This document shows, in pieces, positions 34,677 to 43,953 of a DNA stretch of 64,000 nt. The translations under genes were made by a program, and so were the position numbers. Origin of the DNA: an uncultured Oscillospiraceae bacterium (GTDB lineage Bacteria > Bacillota > Clostridia > Oscillospirales > Ruminococcaceae). The notes under the pieces are model-generated. The model was not told the origin of the DNA. It made no database searches and saw nothing but the letters and a program-made list of their open reading frames with translations. The stretch lies in the NCBI GenBank assembly GCA_910589145.1, contig CAJUSD010000002.1, forward strand, positions 1-64,000, read 5' to 3'. Positions within the stretch are counted from its first letter, which is position 1, and each line of letters starts with the position of its first letter.

Positions 34677-37298
34677 TTATTTGTTTTCAGGCCCGTGGTA
34701 AGCATCTACCAAAATTTCTTTCAATTCAGAAATCAGCGGATACCGTGGATTAGAAGGAGTACACTGGTCGGCATGGGCCTCATCCGCCACAGCGTCCAGG
34801 TTATCCATAAATGTTTTTTCATCAATCCCCTGGCTCTTAATAGAACGTGGAACATTCATAGAGTTTTGAAGATCAATAATAGCTTTAATCAAACTCTGAA
34901 CGCCTTCCTCTGTGGTAGAACAGGGCAGCCCCAGCATTTCGGCAATCTCGGCATAGCGTTTGTCAGCAATAAAGTGTTCATATTTGGGCCATGTCGCAAA
35001 TTTAATTGGTTTCTTCGCATTGTAAGCGATCACGTAAGGCAGCAGAATCGCGTTAGCGCGGCCATGGGGAATATGGTAAGCGGAACCCAGCTTATGAGCC
35101 AGAGAATGGTTAATCCCCAGGAACGCATTTGTAAACGCCATACCTGCAATACAAGAAGCATTGTGCATCTTCTCTCTTGCCTCGCGGTCATTTCCGTTGT
35201 CGTAAGCGCGTTTGAGATACTTAAATACCAGCCGAATGGCATGGAGCGCCAAGCCGTCGGTATAATCGGAAGCCAGAACAGAAACATAAGCTTCAATGGC
35301 ATGGGTCAGCACATCCATACCTGTATCTGCTGTAACAGACTTTGGAACCGACATAACGAACTGTGGGTCTACAATGGCAACGTCAGGAGTAAGCTCATAG
35401 TCAGCAAGAGGATATTTAATATTAGCTTTTTTATCGGTAATAACAGCAAAAGAGGTAACTTCAGAGCCCGTACCAGAGGTAGTGGGAATACAGACCAGTT
35501 TCGCTTTGTTGCCCAGTTCCGGGAAATGGTAAGCACGTTTGCGGATATCAAAGAACTTCTGTTTCATGCCAGTAAAGGAAATATCAGGGTGTTCAAAGAA
35601 CATCCACATACCTTTCGCTGCATCCATTGCAGAGCCGCCGCCCAAAGCAATAATAACATCCGGCTGGAAGTGATTCATTGCTTCCACGCCCCGCATGATG
35701 GTATCTACAGAAGGATCGGGTTCCACATCGTCAAAAATTTCTGCATGGCAGTATTCCGGCCTTCTCCGCAGATAGTGGAGAATCTTATCAACATTGCCCA
35801 ATTTCACCATGGTTTTATCAGTTACAATAAAGGCCCGGCTGATGTTAGGCATTTTCTCAAGATACTGAATGGAATTATACTCAAAGTAAATCTTAGGCGG
35901 AATCTTAAACCATTGCATGTTGACTCTCCTCTTGGCAATGCGCTTGATGTTGACAAGGTTTTGTGCGGAGACGTTGGAGGTTGTGGAGTTTTTACCAAAG
36001 GAGCCGCAGCCCAAAGTCAGGGAAGGCGTATTTTCATTGTAAATATCGCCAATGCCTCCCTGAGAGGAAGGAGAATTGACAATGATGCGCCCAACTTCCA
36101 TTTTTTCTCCATACTGGGAAATCACATCAGGATCTCCTGCATGGATGGTTGCAGAATGGCCCAGGCCGCCGTTGTGCAGCATTTTAGAGGCCATTTCAAA
36201 GCCCTGTTCTTTATCATCAACAATAATATAAGCCAAAATGGGGGAAAGTTTTTCTTTGGAAAGGTGATGTTCCGGGCCTACATCCGGGATTCTTCCAATC
36301 AGGATTTTTGTTCCCTTTGGAACAGAAAAACCAGCTTGTTCTGCAATCCAGGCAGCAGGTTTGCCAACAATATCTGCGTTAAGGGAACGGCCTTTTGCTT
36401 CCGGGAAAGCATAATCAATCAATTTTTCTTCTTCCTGACCGGATACAAAATAGCAGCCGTTATCCTTCATAATGGCTTCAAAAGCCGGAGCAATCTCCTT
36501 GTCTACAATAACCGCCTGTTCCGAAGCGCAGATCATGCCGTTATCAAAGGTTTTGGACAGCATCAGATCATTACAGGCTTGTTCCAGGTTGGCGGATTTA
36601 TGAATATAGCAGGGTACATTGCCAGGGCCGACGCCTAAGGCAGGTTTTCCGGTAGAATATGCAGCGCGAACCATTCCCGCACCGCCAGTAGCCAGAACCA
36701 AGGCCACATCAGGATGATTCATCAGCGCATTGGTAGCAGCCAAGGAGGGAATTTCAATCCATTGGACACAGTTTTCAGGAGCACCGGCAGAAATTGCCGC
36801 ATCACGGACAATCCGCGCCGCTTCAGCAGAACATTTTTGGGCGCTGGGATGGAATCCGAAGATAATCGGGCATCTTGCCTTAGCTGCAATCATGGCTTTG
36901 AACATGGTTGTAGAAGTTGGATTAGTGACAGGGGTTACACCTGCTACAATTCCCACAGGCTCTGCTATCTGTACAATCCCGGACAAAACGTCGTCGTCAA
37001 TAACGCCGACGGTTTTCTGGTCTTTGATATCATGCCAAATATATTCGGTAGCAAAAAGGTTTTTAATAATTTTATCTTCATAGACTCCGCGCCCGGTTTC
37101 CTCTACTGCCATTTTAGCAAGCTTGGTATGGTTATCCAATCCTGCAAGCGCCATAGCATGGGCAATCAGGTCTATCTGTTCCTGATCCATTTGTAAATAT
37201 TGTTGAAGGGCCGTCTGTGCTTTAACTGCCAACTCGTTAATCATTTCGTTTACATCAACGGCTGGGGCGGCGTTGGGGGTTTCTTTTTTTTCAGCCAT
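34677..37298 (-). CDS. adhE: Bifunctional acetaldehyde-CoA / alcohol dehydrogenase
   Basis: AdhE reduces acetyl-CoA to acetaldehyde and then to ethanol, re-oxidising two NADH, a core fermentative step; it often forms spirosome filaments. The 873 residues comprise an N-terminal aldehyde dehydrogenase (about 1-450) with catalytic Cys in NGMICASEQAVI and GVGPGNVP. The C-terminal iron alcohol dehydrogenase (about 455-873) has ALGGGSAMDAAKG and iron-binding histidines in HAIEAYVS, NHSLAHKLG and HGRANAILLP. The ATG is behind GGAGG. A strong promoter lies about 50 bp upstream and contains a TAACAAT half-site that hints at redox control. The 659-codon open frame on the opposite strand is a shadow. 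Confidence 0.97.
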   Translation of the reverse strand: MAEKKETPNAAPAVDVNEMINELAVKAQTALQQYLQMDQEQIDLIAHAMALAGLDNHTKLAKMAVEETGRGVYEDKIIKNLFATEYIWHDIKDQKTVGVIDDDVLSGIVQIAEPVGIVAGVTPVTNPTSTTMFKAMIAAKARCPIIFGFHPSAQKCSAEAARIVRDAAISAGAPENCVQWIEIPSLAATNALMNHPDVALVLATGGAGMVRAAYSTGKPALGVGPGNVPCYIHKSANLEQACNDLMLSKTFDNGMICASEQAVIVDKEIAPAFEAIMKDNGCYFVSGQEEEKLIDYAFPEAKGRSLNADIVGKPAAWIAEQAGFSVPKGTKILIGRIPDVGPEHHLSKEKLSPILAYIIVDDKEQGFEMASKMLHNGGLGHSATIHAGDPDVISQYGEKMEVGRIIVNSPSSQGGIGDIYNENTPSLTLGCGSFGKNSTTSNVSAQNLVNIKRIAKRRVNMQWFKIPPKIYFEYNSIQYLEKMPNISRAFIVTDKTMVKLGNVDKILHYLRRRPEYCHAEIFDDVEPDPSVDTIMRGVEAMNHFQPDVIIALGGGSAMDAAKGMWMFFEHPDISFTGMKQKFFDIRKRAYHFPELGNKAKLVCIPTTSGTGSEVTSFAVITDKKANIKYPLADYELTPDVAIVDPQFVMSVPKSVTADTGMDVLTHAIEAYVSVLASDYTDGLALHAIRLVFKYLKRAYDNGNDREAREKMHNASCIAGMAFTNAFLGINHSLAHKLGSAYHIPHGRANAILLPYVIAYNAKKPIKFATWPKYEHFIADKRYAEIAEMLGLPCSTTEEGVQSLIKAIIDLQNSMNVPRSIKSQGIDEKTFMDNLDAVADEAHADQCTPSNPRYPLISELKEILVDAYHGPENK

Positions 37299-37345
37299 TT
37301 ATAAAGCCTCCTTATCATTCATTAGGGTGCCTTTGTACTGTACAT

Positions 37346-37375
37346 ATTATAAACAGATTGTTATTTTTTTGTCAA
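37346..37375 (-). promoter_or_regulatory. adhE promoter (TTGACA-18-TATAAT)
   Basis: On the minus strand TTGACA (37375-37370) and TATAAT (37351-37346) are 18 bp apart, and the spacer holds ATAACAATCTGTT. The block is nearly identical to the promoter at 38255-38284. TAACAAT resembles a half-site of the NADH-sensing repressor Rex (TTGTTAA-N4-TTAACAA), but a full palindrome is not present. Confidence 0.85.
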
Positions 37376-37514
37376 TGCCTTTGCTGCCAATGTTGATCCA
37401 AATTAAATTCGTTTTTTTGTAACTTTTGACAATGTGGTAAAGGTAGCCTGAAACTTATTTTTTGTACAAATTAAATTGGTTTTTAGTGTTCTTCGTTCTT
37501 TAAGGTTTTCTAAC

Positions 37515-38189
37515 TCAACCGGGTTTATACGTTGAAGCTGAAACACTTAAAAAAGATTTGTTTTCCCATCGGTATAAAGTTTCTTTTATCCCGCCAAGTT
37601 CTGAATCATAGTAGGGAATAATCAGTTCTCCGTCTTGTGCCTCCAGTTCTATGGAAAAACTTTCTCCCTTGTTTGGATCTGCAAGCGCTATAAATGCTTT
37701 ATGTCCATCAGAAAATAACAAATCATAAATGCTCCCGTTGGTATCAAGACTATACAGTTGATACAGCATATTCGTACTTCCAACGCTTCTCTGTCCCAAT
37801 ATAAAATCCGGGTTTCCGTCCCCGTTATAATCTTGAAATTTCAGGGTGAAAGTTTGGTTAAAGTTTAACTCTGCCCCTTCATCAAAGGAAACTGCCTCTG
37901 TACAAAGGGTATTATATGGATACGCTGATTCGGTAATGCGGAACTGGTAAGCCCCCTGAAAATTGGATATATATGATGATTCTTCATGGGACGACTGGAA
38001 ATACCTGCCTTTTGTCATTTCTAAATATACAGCAACATTTTTTCCGTTAGCCAGCTGGGTATAGCCTTCTGCTAAAATAATCGGTGTCTGGACAGTAATT
38101 TCTGTATGCTCATAATGCTTGCAGCTTGTAAAAGCCAACATAGAGCCTAAAATTCCAAAGCCAACTGCCCAAAGCCTGCACAGGTTCAT
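37515..38189 (-). CDS. Lipoprotein with an EF-hand-like calcium loop
   Basis: The 224-residue protein has a signal sequence ending in the lipobox LAFTSC and a beta-rich body. It contains FQDYNGDGNPDFILG, a DxNxDGxxD calcium loop of the dockerin/EF-hand or FG-GAP/VCBS type. No enzyme domain is recognised. The ATG at 38189 is preceded by TACAGC and a run of 12 G, with no other ribosome site, so the G-run must act as the Shine-Dalgarno sequence. The frame stays open upstream through the G-run to TTG 38243. Its promoter nearly duplicates that of adhE. Confidence 0.75.
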   Translation of the reverse strand: MNLCRLWAVGFGILGSMLAFTSCKHYEHTEITVQTPIILAEGYTQLANGKNVAVYLEMTKGRYFQSSHEESSYISNFQGAYQFRITESAYPYNTLCTEAVSFDEGAELNFNQTFTLKFQDYNGDGNPDFILGQRSVGSTNMLYQLYSLDTNGSIYDLLFSDGHKAFIALADPNKGESFSIELEAQDGELIIPYYDSELGGIKETLYRWENKSFLSVSASTYKPG

Positions 38190-38195
38190 GCTGTA

Positions 38196-38207
38196 CCCCC
38201 CCCCCCC
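38196..38207 (-). repeat. Homopolymer G12 at the ribosome-binding site
   Basis: Twelve consecutive C on plus (G on the coding strand) end 6 bp before the lipoprotein ATG. Long G-runs are prone to slip-strand length change, so translation could vary between cells; the assembled length itself may be inexact. Confidence 0.8.
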
Positions 38208-38254
38208 AAAAGTCCGGCTGTAGATAGCATAAAACGATCCCAAAAACTTTATTT

Positions 38255-38284
38255 ATTATAAACAGGATTGTTATTTTTTGTCAA
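38255..38284 (-). promoter_or_regulatory. Lipoprotein promoter, near-copy of the adhE promoter
   Basis: TTGACA (38284-38279), 18-bp spacer with ATAACAATCCTGTT, TATAAT (38260-38255). The block matches 37346-37375 apart from one base in the A-run and one C. Confidence 0.85.
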
Positions 38285-38456
38285 TCAACTGGCTGGCTTT
38301 GATATGCCATTGTTATTAGATTTTTAGGTTTTGTCCATTTCTTAGTATATATCATAATTCCTTTGAAATTCGTCCTACTGATGATATGGCCTCCTTTCAT
38401 TAAACATTTGTTCATAATAATTTTACCGGATTTAATGTCTTTTTGTTTAACTTTCA

Positions 38457-38485
38457 TTGCTGTAGTTTAAAAGTTATGATATAAT
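38457..38485 (+). promoter_or_regulatory. Probable promoter of the SWIM-HEAT-MoxR-VWA operon
   Basis: TATAAT at 38480-38485 has a weak -35 TTGCTG at 38457-38462 (17-bp spacing). The first gene starts 55 bp downstream. No operator is recognised. Confidence 0.55.
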
Positions 38486-38540
38486 CTAACTAATATATCT
38501 AAAAACGGCCCAGAATACCAATTAAAAGGAAGCGATAATT

Positions 38541-39986
38541 ATGAGACAAATCACGGAACAATATGTCACCTCTATCGCGCCGAACCCAGCGGCAGTCAAA
38601 AATGCTAAAAAAATTTCTAATTCAGGCGGTTTTGTCCGTCTATGTGCATCCTCGGACGACTCCTTTTATATGGGAGAATGTAAAGGAAGCGGTTCTTCTA
38701 ATTACATAACCTCAGCAGACTTTGCAGATGCATCAAAACCCGTCTACCGCTGCAGCTGCCCCAGCCGTCAGTTCCCCTGTAAACACAGCCTGGCTCTTTT
38801 ATTTGAAATGGCAGCGGGAAAATCCTTTACCCCATGCGAAATTCCAGAGGACATCCTGCAAAAGCGGAAAAAGCTGGAGGCCAAAGCAGAAAAGGCCCAA
38901 TCCCAGTCAGAGGAAGACAAGGCCGCACCAAAGGCGCCGCCAAAGGTCAACAAGGCAGCCCGAACCAAAAAGCTGAAAAAACAGTTGGAAGGTTTAAATA
39001 TGACCCAGGAACTGGTAAACAGCCTGTTAAATTCAGGTCTTGGCGCAATGGGCGGAAATTCCGTAAGCGCCTACCGTGATTTAGCCAAACAGCTCGGAGA
39101 CTATTATCTTCCCGGCCCCCAGGCATATATAAACGAACTGGTTCTGGAAATGGAAGCTTTCCGGGAGGACTCCAATACAGTCCATTATACAAAGGCAGCA
39201 GGCATCTTGTCCCGGTTGCGGGCACTCCTCATAAAGTCCCGCGACTACCTGAACGGGAAACTGGAGTCCGGTGATGTAGGAGATGACGACAGCACCCTTT
39301 ACGAAGCCCTCGGAGGCGTATGGAAGCTGGATCAGCTCCAAGCCCTTGGATTGAAAAAGGAAAACGCCCAAATGATGCAGCTTGCATTTAATGTAATCTT
39401 TGACGAAGCACGTAAGGAATATATTGATATTGGCTGGTGGGCAGACCTTGAAACTGGTGAAATTTCCACTACTTATAATTACCGCCCCTTGAAGGCAGTA
39501 AAATATGTCAAACAGGATGACACTATTTTTGAACTGGCCAAAGTCCCCATGCTGACCTATTATCCCGGCGGTTCCAACCGGAGGATAAGGTGGGAAGCTG
39601 CGGAATTCATTCCTATTACGCCGGAACATCTCGCACAGCTTCGTTCCAAAGCTGCCCCGGAACTGGCGGGGCCTGTCAAAACTGCAAAGAACGAAATCAA
39701 AAACGCTTTGTCTCCTGACAAGGTAGTCAGCCTGATTCAGTTCCGCCGTATTGGGAAAACCGAAGGGGGCTATGTTCTGGAAGATAAAGCTGGACATACA
39801 ATTCTTTTGAACGATATGCCTGACGGGGAAAGTACCACCCTGCGCCTCCCTATGCTGCCCAATCAGGAAATTCTGGAAAATCAAGTGCTTTTAGGGGCGT
39901 TTTACTATGACCGCCCCCAGCAGAGAGTCTGTTTGCAGCCATACAGCATTGTCACTGAAAAAACTGTTGTGCGTCTGATGTATTAA
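38541..39986 (+). CDS. SWIM zinc-finger protein
   Basis: The 481-residue protein has a SWIM domain, CxCx(6)CxH, at C71, C73, C80 and H82 (YRCSCPSRQFPCKHSLALLF). A charged Lys/Glu/Ala linker (about 105-150) and a long unrecognised C-terminal region follow. SWIM fingers bind DNA or protein; related proteins head operons with MoxR ATPases and VWA proteins. It is the first gene of a seven-gene operon and begins behind AAGGAAG. The next gene starts 15 bp after its stop. It may supply target recognition for the complex, which is my inference. Confidence 0.85.
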   Translation: MRQITEQYVTSIAPNPAAVKNAKKISNSGGFVRLCASSDDSFYMGECKGSGSSNYITSADFADASKPVYRCSCPSRQFPCKHSLALLFEMAAGKSFTPCEIPEDILQKRKKLEAKAEKAQSQSEEDKAAPKAPPKVNKAARTKKLKKQLEGLNMTQELVNSLLNSGLGAMGGNSVSAYRDLAKQLGDYYLPGPQAYINELVLEMEAFREDSNTVHYTKAAGILSRLRALLIKSRDYLNGKLESGDVGDDDSTLYEALGGVWKLDQLQALGLKKENAQMMQLAFNVIFDEARKEYIDIGWWADLETGEISTTYNYRPLKAVKYVKQDDTIFELAKVPMLTYYPGGSNRRIRWEAAEFIPITPEHLAQLRSKAAPELAGPVKTAKNEIKNALSPDKVVSLIQFRRIGKTEGGYVLEDKAGHTILLNDMPDGESTTLRLPMLPNQEILENQVLLGAFYYDRPQQRVCLQPYSIVTEKTVVRLMY

Positions 39987-40001
39987 AAGGGGGTTTTGTT
40001 G

Positions 40002-41957
40002 ATGAATTTGCAGCCGCTTTATGAATTGCGGGAGCGCTTGGAATCCAGCATGATTGCAGGCGTATCCCTGCTCTCTGATGATTTCCGCCTTGCGAGGGCA
40101 GTAGAACAGATGGCTCCCCTGGCAGGAGCTTCCCCCATATTCAAGCGCATTTATGATACAGCCCAATCCGCCCTTGCCCCCAATTGTTCCGACCGCTGCG
40201 GCGCAGTTTTAGACGCATATTCTCTGGCGGACGCAGTACTTTGTACACAGGGAATCGTAGAAACAGAGGGCGAAATTTCTGATCTCCCGCTGGCAGAAGG
40301 AAAACGGGTTCTTTCTAATGCGCCATACAGTGCCCTTGCCCCCCTTCTGGAGGCCCTTACCACTACCGGGAGCGGACATTATTCCACCGTTGTGGATATG
40401 CACCAGAGCCAGCCGGAGCTGTTCCAGGACTACCGCCTGAAAGATGCACTGATTAAAGGGCTTGGAGCGGGCTACAGCGAGCTTGCCGACCAGGTTGAAA
40501 CCTGGCTCTGTGAAGAAGGCGAGGACATTATCCCTCTGCTGAAACGGGATTTAAACCCCAAAGGCAAAAAGGAAATGGTTCGCCGGATTCATATTATTGA
40601 ATCCCTCCGCAAAGAAAAAGACAACGATTATTATATTTCCCTTTTGGATACTGCTGAAAAGGATGTGCGCGAAGCCGTTATCCTTGCCCTGCGGCACGAC
40701 CAGGGGAATGTCCAGAAACTGCTGGATTTGGCGAAAGCCGAAAAAGGGAACTGCAAAAAAGCCGCCCAGGCTGCCCTCACTTATATGGATGCTCCCGAAG
40801 CCATAGAATACTGGGAAAAATCCATGAAGAAAAAGCCGGGGACTGCTGCGCCGTTTTTAGCTTTTACCAAATCTGATGTTATGGCTGACATGGTTGCCGC
40901 TGCCCTGGAAGAAATGACCGATCGCCTGCTGGAAAACGTCAAAGAGGAAAAGGAAACCACTGAAACAGATGTCAATACCTTTGACACTTTAATGAAATCC
41001 CTAAGCGGCAAATCTTCCCCTGCCATTATCCAATGGTACCGCAGGGTTTCCCAAAGGGCTTTGGCAAACTCCCTGGACAAACTTGCCAATTCTAAAAAGG
41101 CACAAATAAAATTTTCCGCGTCTTCCAACAGCGGTTTTTACAGTACATACCACTATATGGGCGAACTTCCCTTTACGCAGGTAATCCCAAACGTGCTGAC
41201 AAACGCGATCCTCAGTTCCCCGGTACAGCCTTTGCTGGACTTGGCTGGCGAGCTGTTTTCATCGGTCGGCGTGGAGTATTTTAAGCCTGCCATTGTAGCC
41301 GCTTTCCTCTCCCGTCCAGCCGGCGAGGTTTACGAGGAGTTTGCGCCCTATATTGAGGATAAGAAAAAAACATACTATGATTCCTGTTTAAACACCTTCT
41401 ATCATGGGGTATTGGGGATTCTCTCCTTTGATGACATCTCCCACCGCCATGAGTTTGGCATTACCGTCCAAGACCCGCTCCGTTACCGCGAAAGAGGAGT
41501 GAACTTCCGCCAACCCCTTTTTGAACCTCTGGATATAAGATGGTACCAGCTTTTTGCCTCTGGGATATTCGACAGGGTTAAAAACTGGGGCCCATACAAC
41601 TTTACTAGGACAATTAGCCCCAAGGACAGCCGCGCCCGCGAGATTATGGGGGAATATTTCTATCGAAAAGCATTGGATCCTTCTGCAGACCCCAGGCCGC
41701 TTTTCTATTGCCTGAAACAGTGCGGATGGGTTGGAGAGAAATGCAAAGGAATTGTGGTTGCTGCTGCTAAAAAGAACTTTAACAACAGTTTCTGGTATTT
41801 CTATAACCTGGTAGGCAATGCCCCGATGGCTGACACGCAGAAGGCCGATGAATTGGAACAGGTCGCAGAGCTGGTAAGGAAACATAAAATCAATATAAAA
41901 AATTGGGATGAAAAAAGAGTCCAGGATTGGTGTGCAGAACTAAGGGCAGGCAAATAA
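40002..41957 (+). CDS. HEAT-like repeat protein, paralogue 1 of 3
   Basis: The 651-residue helical protein starts MNLQPLYELRERLESSMIAG. The middle (about 195-275) has clear HEAT-like units: EMVRRIHIIESLRKEKDNDY, LLDTAEKDVREAVILALRHD and KAEKGNCKKAAQAALTYMDA. The C-terminal half is unrecognised and shares CGWVGEKCKG with its paralogues. There is no signal peptide or membrane helix. ATG 40002 lies behind GGGGG. It is followed after 13 bp by a second copy of the same family. In related operons a HEAT-type (DUF5691-like) protein occupies this place, as far as I recall. A scaffold or adaptor role is inferred. Confidence 0.8.
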   Translation: MNLQPLYELRERLESSMIAGVSLLSDDFRLARAVEQMAPLAGASPIFKRIYDTAQSALAPNCSDRCGAVLDAYSLADAVLCTQGIVETEGEISDLPLAEGKRVLSNAPYSALAPLLEALTTTGSGHYSTVVDMHQSQPELFQDYRLKDALIKGLGAGYSELADQVETWLCEEGEDIIPLLKRDLNPKGKKEMVRRIHIIESLRKEKDNDYYISLLDTAEKDVREAVILALRHDQGNVQKLLDLAKAEKGNCKKAAQAALTYMDAPEAIEYWEKSMKKKPGTAAPFLAFTKSDVMADMVAAALEEMTDRLLENVKEEKETTETDVNTFDTLMKSLSGKSSPAIIQWYRRVSQRALANSLDKLANSKKAQIKFSASSNSGFYSTYHYMGELPFTQVIPNVLTNAILSSPVQPLLDLAGELFSSVGVEYFKPAIVAAFLSRPAGEVYEEFAPYIEDKKKTYYDSCLNTFYHGVLGILSFDDISHRHEFGITVQDPLRYRERGVNFRQPLFEPLDIRWYQLFASGIFDRVKNWGPYNFTRTISPKDSRAREIMGEYFYRKALDPSADPRPLFYCLKQCGWVGEKCKGIVVAAAKKNFNNSFWYFYNLVGNAPMADTQKADELEQVAELVRKHKINIKNWDEKRVQDWCAELRAGK

Positions 41958-41970
41958 GGGTGGATAAGCG

Positions 41971-43953
41971 ATGAAGATAAATTTACAGCCCCTTTATGAA
42001 CTTCGGGAACGCCTGGAATCCAGCATGATAGCAGGGATATGCCTGCTATCTGATGACTTCCGCCTTGCACGGGCAGTAGAACAGATGGAGACTCTGGCGG
42101 GAGCTTCTCCGATATTTAAACGCATTTACGATACAGCCCAATCCGCCCTTGCTCCCGGCTGTTCTGACCGCTGCGGTGCGGTTTTGGATGTATACTCCCT
42201 AGTAGATGCAGTACTTTGTACACAGGGAATTGTAGAAACAGACGGTGAAATTTCCAATATTACGCTGGCAGAAGGGAAAAGGGTTGTTTCCAACGCCCCA
42301 TACAGTGTTCTGGCTCCCCTGCTGGAAGCCCTTACCACTACTGGAAGCGGGCATTATTCCACTGTTGTGAATATGCACAAGGATCACCCGGAACTGTTCC
42401 AGGACTACCGCCTGAAAGATGCCCTCATCAAAGGATTGGGCGCAGGCTACAGCGAACTTGCCGATCAGATTGAAACCTGGCTCTGTGAGGAAGGAGAGGA
42501 TATTGTTCCCCTTCTGAAACATGGCCTGGACCCCAAGGGAAAGAAGGAAATGGTGCGGCGGATCCGTGTTATTGAAGCGCTCCGCAAAGAAAAGGACAAC
42601 AGCTACTATATCGCCCTATTGGATACTGCCGAGAAGGAGGTCCGGGAGGCGGCAATCTATGCCCTGCGCCATGATAAAGGCAACATCCAGCTTCTTTTGG
42701 ACTTAATCAAAGGGGAAAAGGGCAACTGTAAAAAGGCCGCCCAATCTGCTTTAATCAGCATGGAGTCCCCGGAAACCCTGGAATACTGGAAGGCTGCTAT
42801 GGAGAAAAAGCCCAACGCTGCCGCCCCGTTCCTCGCCCTTTCCCATTCTGACGCTATGGCAGACCTGCTCGCTGCCGCCCTGGAAAAAATGACAGGCCAG
42901 CTTTTGGCATACGCTAGCGATAAGAAGCCTGTACCCAACGCGGACATTACTGCAATGAACGGCCTTCTGGAGATCCTTGCAGGAAAGTCCTCACCGGCAA
43001 TATGCTCCTGGTACCGCTGGACTGCCCAAAAGCCTGTCCCTGACGTAATGGATACCCTTTTGGATGCCCAAAATAAGCCTGTCCGGTTTTATGCCTATGG
43101 CGGCTGCGGTTCGGGATTCTATTCCGAGGATCTCCGCGACAACCTTTCTTTCAGTCGGTTAATACTCAATATTTTTACCCATTCGATGCTCTGTTTTCCT
43201 GACAGGCGGCTGTTTGCCCTGGCGGATGAGCTTTTTGAATCTGTGGGTACTGAATATTTGAAACCGGCGTTGGTCAGCGCGCTGTTTGCACAATCCGCCC
43301 CAGAAGTTTATGATCGGTTTTCCCTATATTTTGAGGATAAGAAAAGGGAAGATCACAGCTTTTGCGTAAAGGCTTTAGAGAATGTCATGCAATACCTTTG
43401 GTTTAACAACAGAACAGGGAAATATGAGATGCGGGCAGTCCATCCCGATCCCTTATATAACCGCGAAAGGACAATCAATCATGCCAATCCTATTTATGAA
43501 CCCCTTGACCATAGATGGTTCCGGCTTCTGACCTCCGACAAGCTGAATACCACTCCATCCCCCTACTCCCTAGGCACGCTGATTAATCCCAATGACCCTG
43601 TTGTCTGTGATATCTTGGGAGAGTATTTCTACCGGCGGGCGCTTGACCCGATGGTTGATTCTAGGCGGGTATTCTCCCAGATGAAAACCTGCGGCTGGGT
43701 TGGAGAGAAGTGCAAGGGGGTTATTGTGGAAGGCGTGAAGAAGCCCTATAACCGCAACTTCTGGAATTTTCAGCAGTTGGTTACAGACGCGCCCTTGACC
43801 TATTCCCAGAAAGCTGACGAGGTGGAGGAAGTCCGCAGGATGGTTCACAAGCATGAGATCAACATCAAAGGCTGGAACGACCAGACGATACAGGATTTAT
43901 GCGCCCAACTGCGGGAAGACGCGAAAAGCGAAGGACAGGAGCGTCAGACATGA
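41971..43953 (+). CDS. HEAT-like repeat protein, paralogue 2 of 3
   Basis: The 660-residue protein is closely similar to the preceding one. The first 270 codons are alike even at DNA level (roughly four-fifths identical by eye). The C-terminal half, where the proteins would face partners, has diverged more. The HEAT-like units are REAAIYALRHDKGNIQLLLD and GNCKKAAQSALISMES. The ATG of the third paralogue overlaps its TGA by 4 bp (ATGA at 43950-43953), so translation is coupled. This points to recent tandem duplication with selection for different C-termini. Confidence 0.8.
   Translation: MKINLQPLYELRERLESSMIAGICLLSDDFRLARAVEQMETLAGASPIFKRIYDTAQSALAPGCSDRCGAVLDVYSLVDAVLCTQGIVETDGEISNITLAEGKRVVSNAPYSVLAPLLEALTTTGSGHYSTVVNMHKDHPELFQDYRLKDALIKGLGAGYSELADQIETWLCEEGEDIVPLLKHGLDPKGKKEMVRRIRVIEALRKEKDNSYYIALLDTAEKEVREAAIYALRHDKGNIQLLLDLIKGEKGNCKKAAQSALISMESPETLEYWKAAMEKKPNAAAPFLALSHSDAMADLLAAALEKMTGQLLAYASDKKPVPNADITAMNGLLEILAGKSSPAICSWYRWTAQKPVPDVMDTLLDAQNKPVRFYAYGGCGSGFYSEDLRDNLSFSRLILNIFTHSMLCFPDRRLFALADELFESVGTEYLKPALVSALFAQSAPEVYDRFSLYFEDKKREDHSFCVKALENVMQYLWFNNRTGKYEMRAVHPDPLYNRERTINHANPIYEPLDHRWFRLLTSDKLNTTPSPYSLGTLINPNDPVVCDILGEYFYRRALDPMVDSRRVFSQMKTCGWVGEKCKGVIVEGVKKPYNRNFWNFQQLVTDAPLTYSQKADEVEEVRRMVHKHEINIKGWNDQTIQDLCAQLREDAKSEGQERQT

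Noticed and set aside
34659..36638. 659-codon open frame on plus, opposite adhE
   Set aside because: It lies wholly antisense to a textbook adhE, has no ribosome site or known domains, and arises from adhE codon bias.
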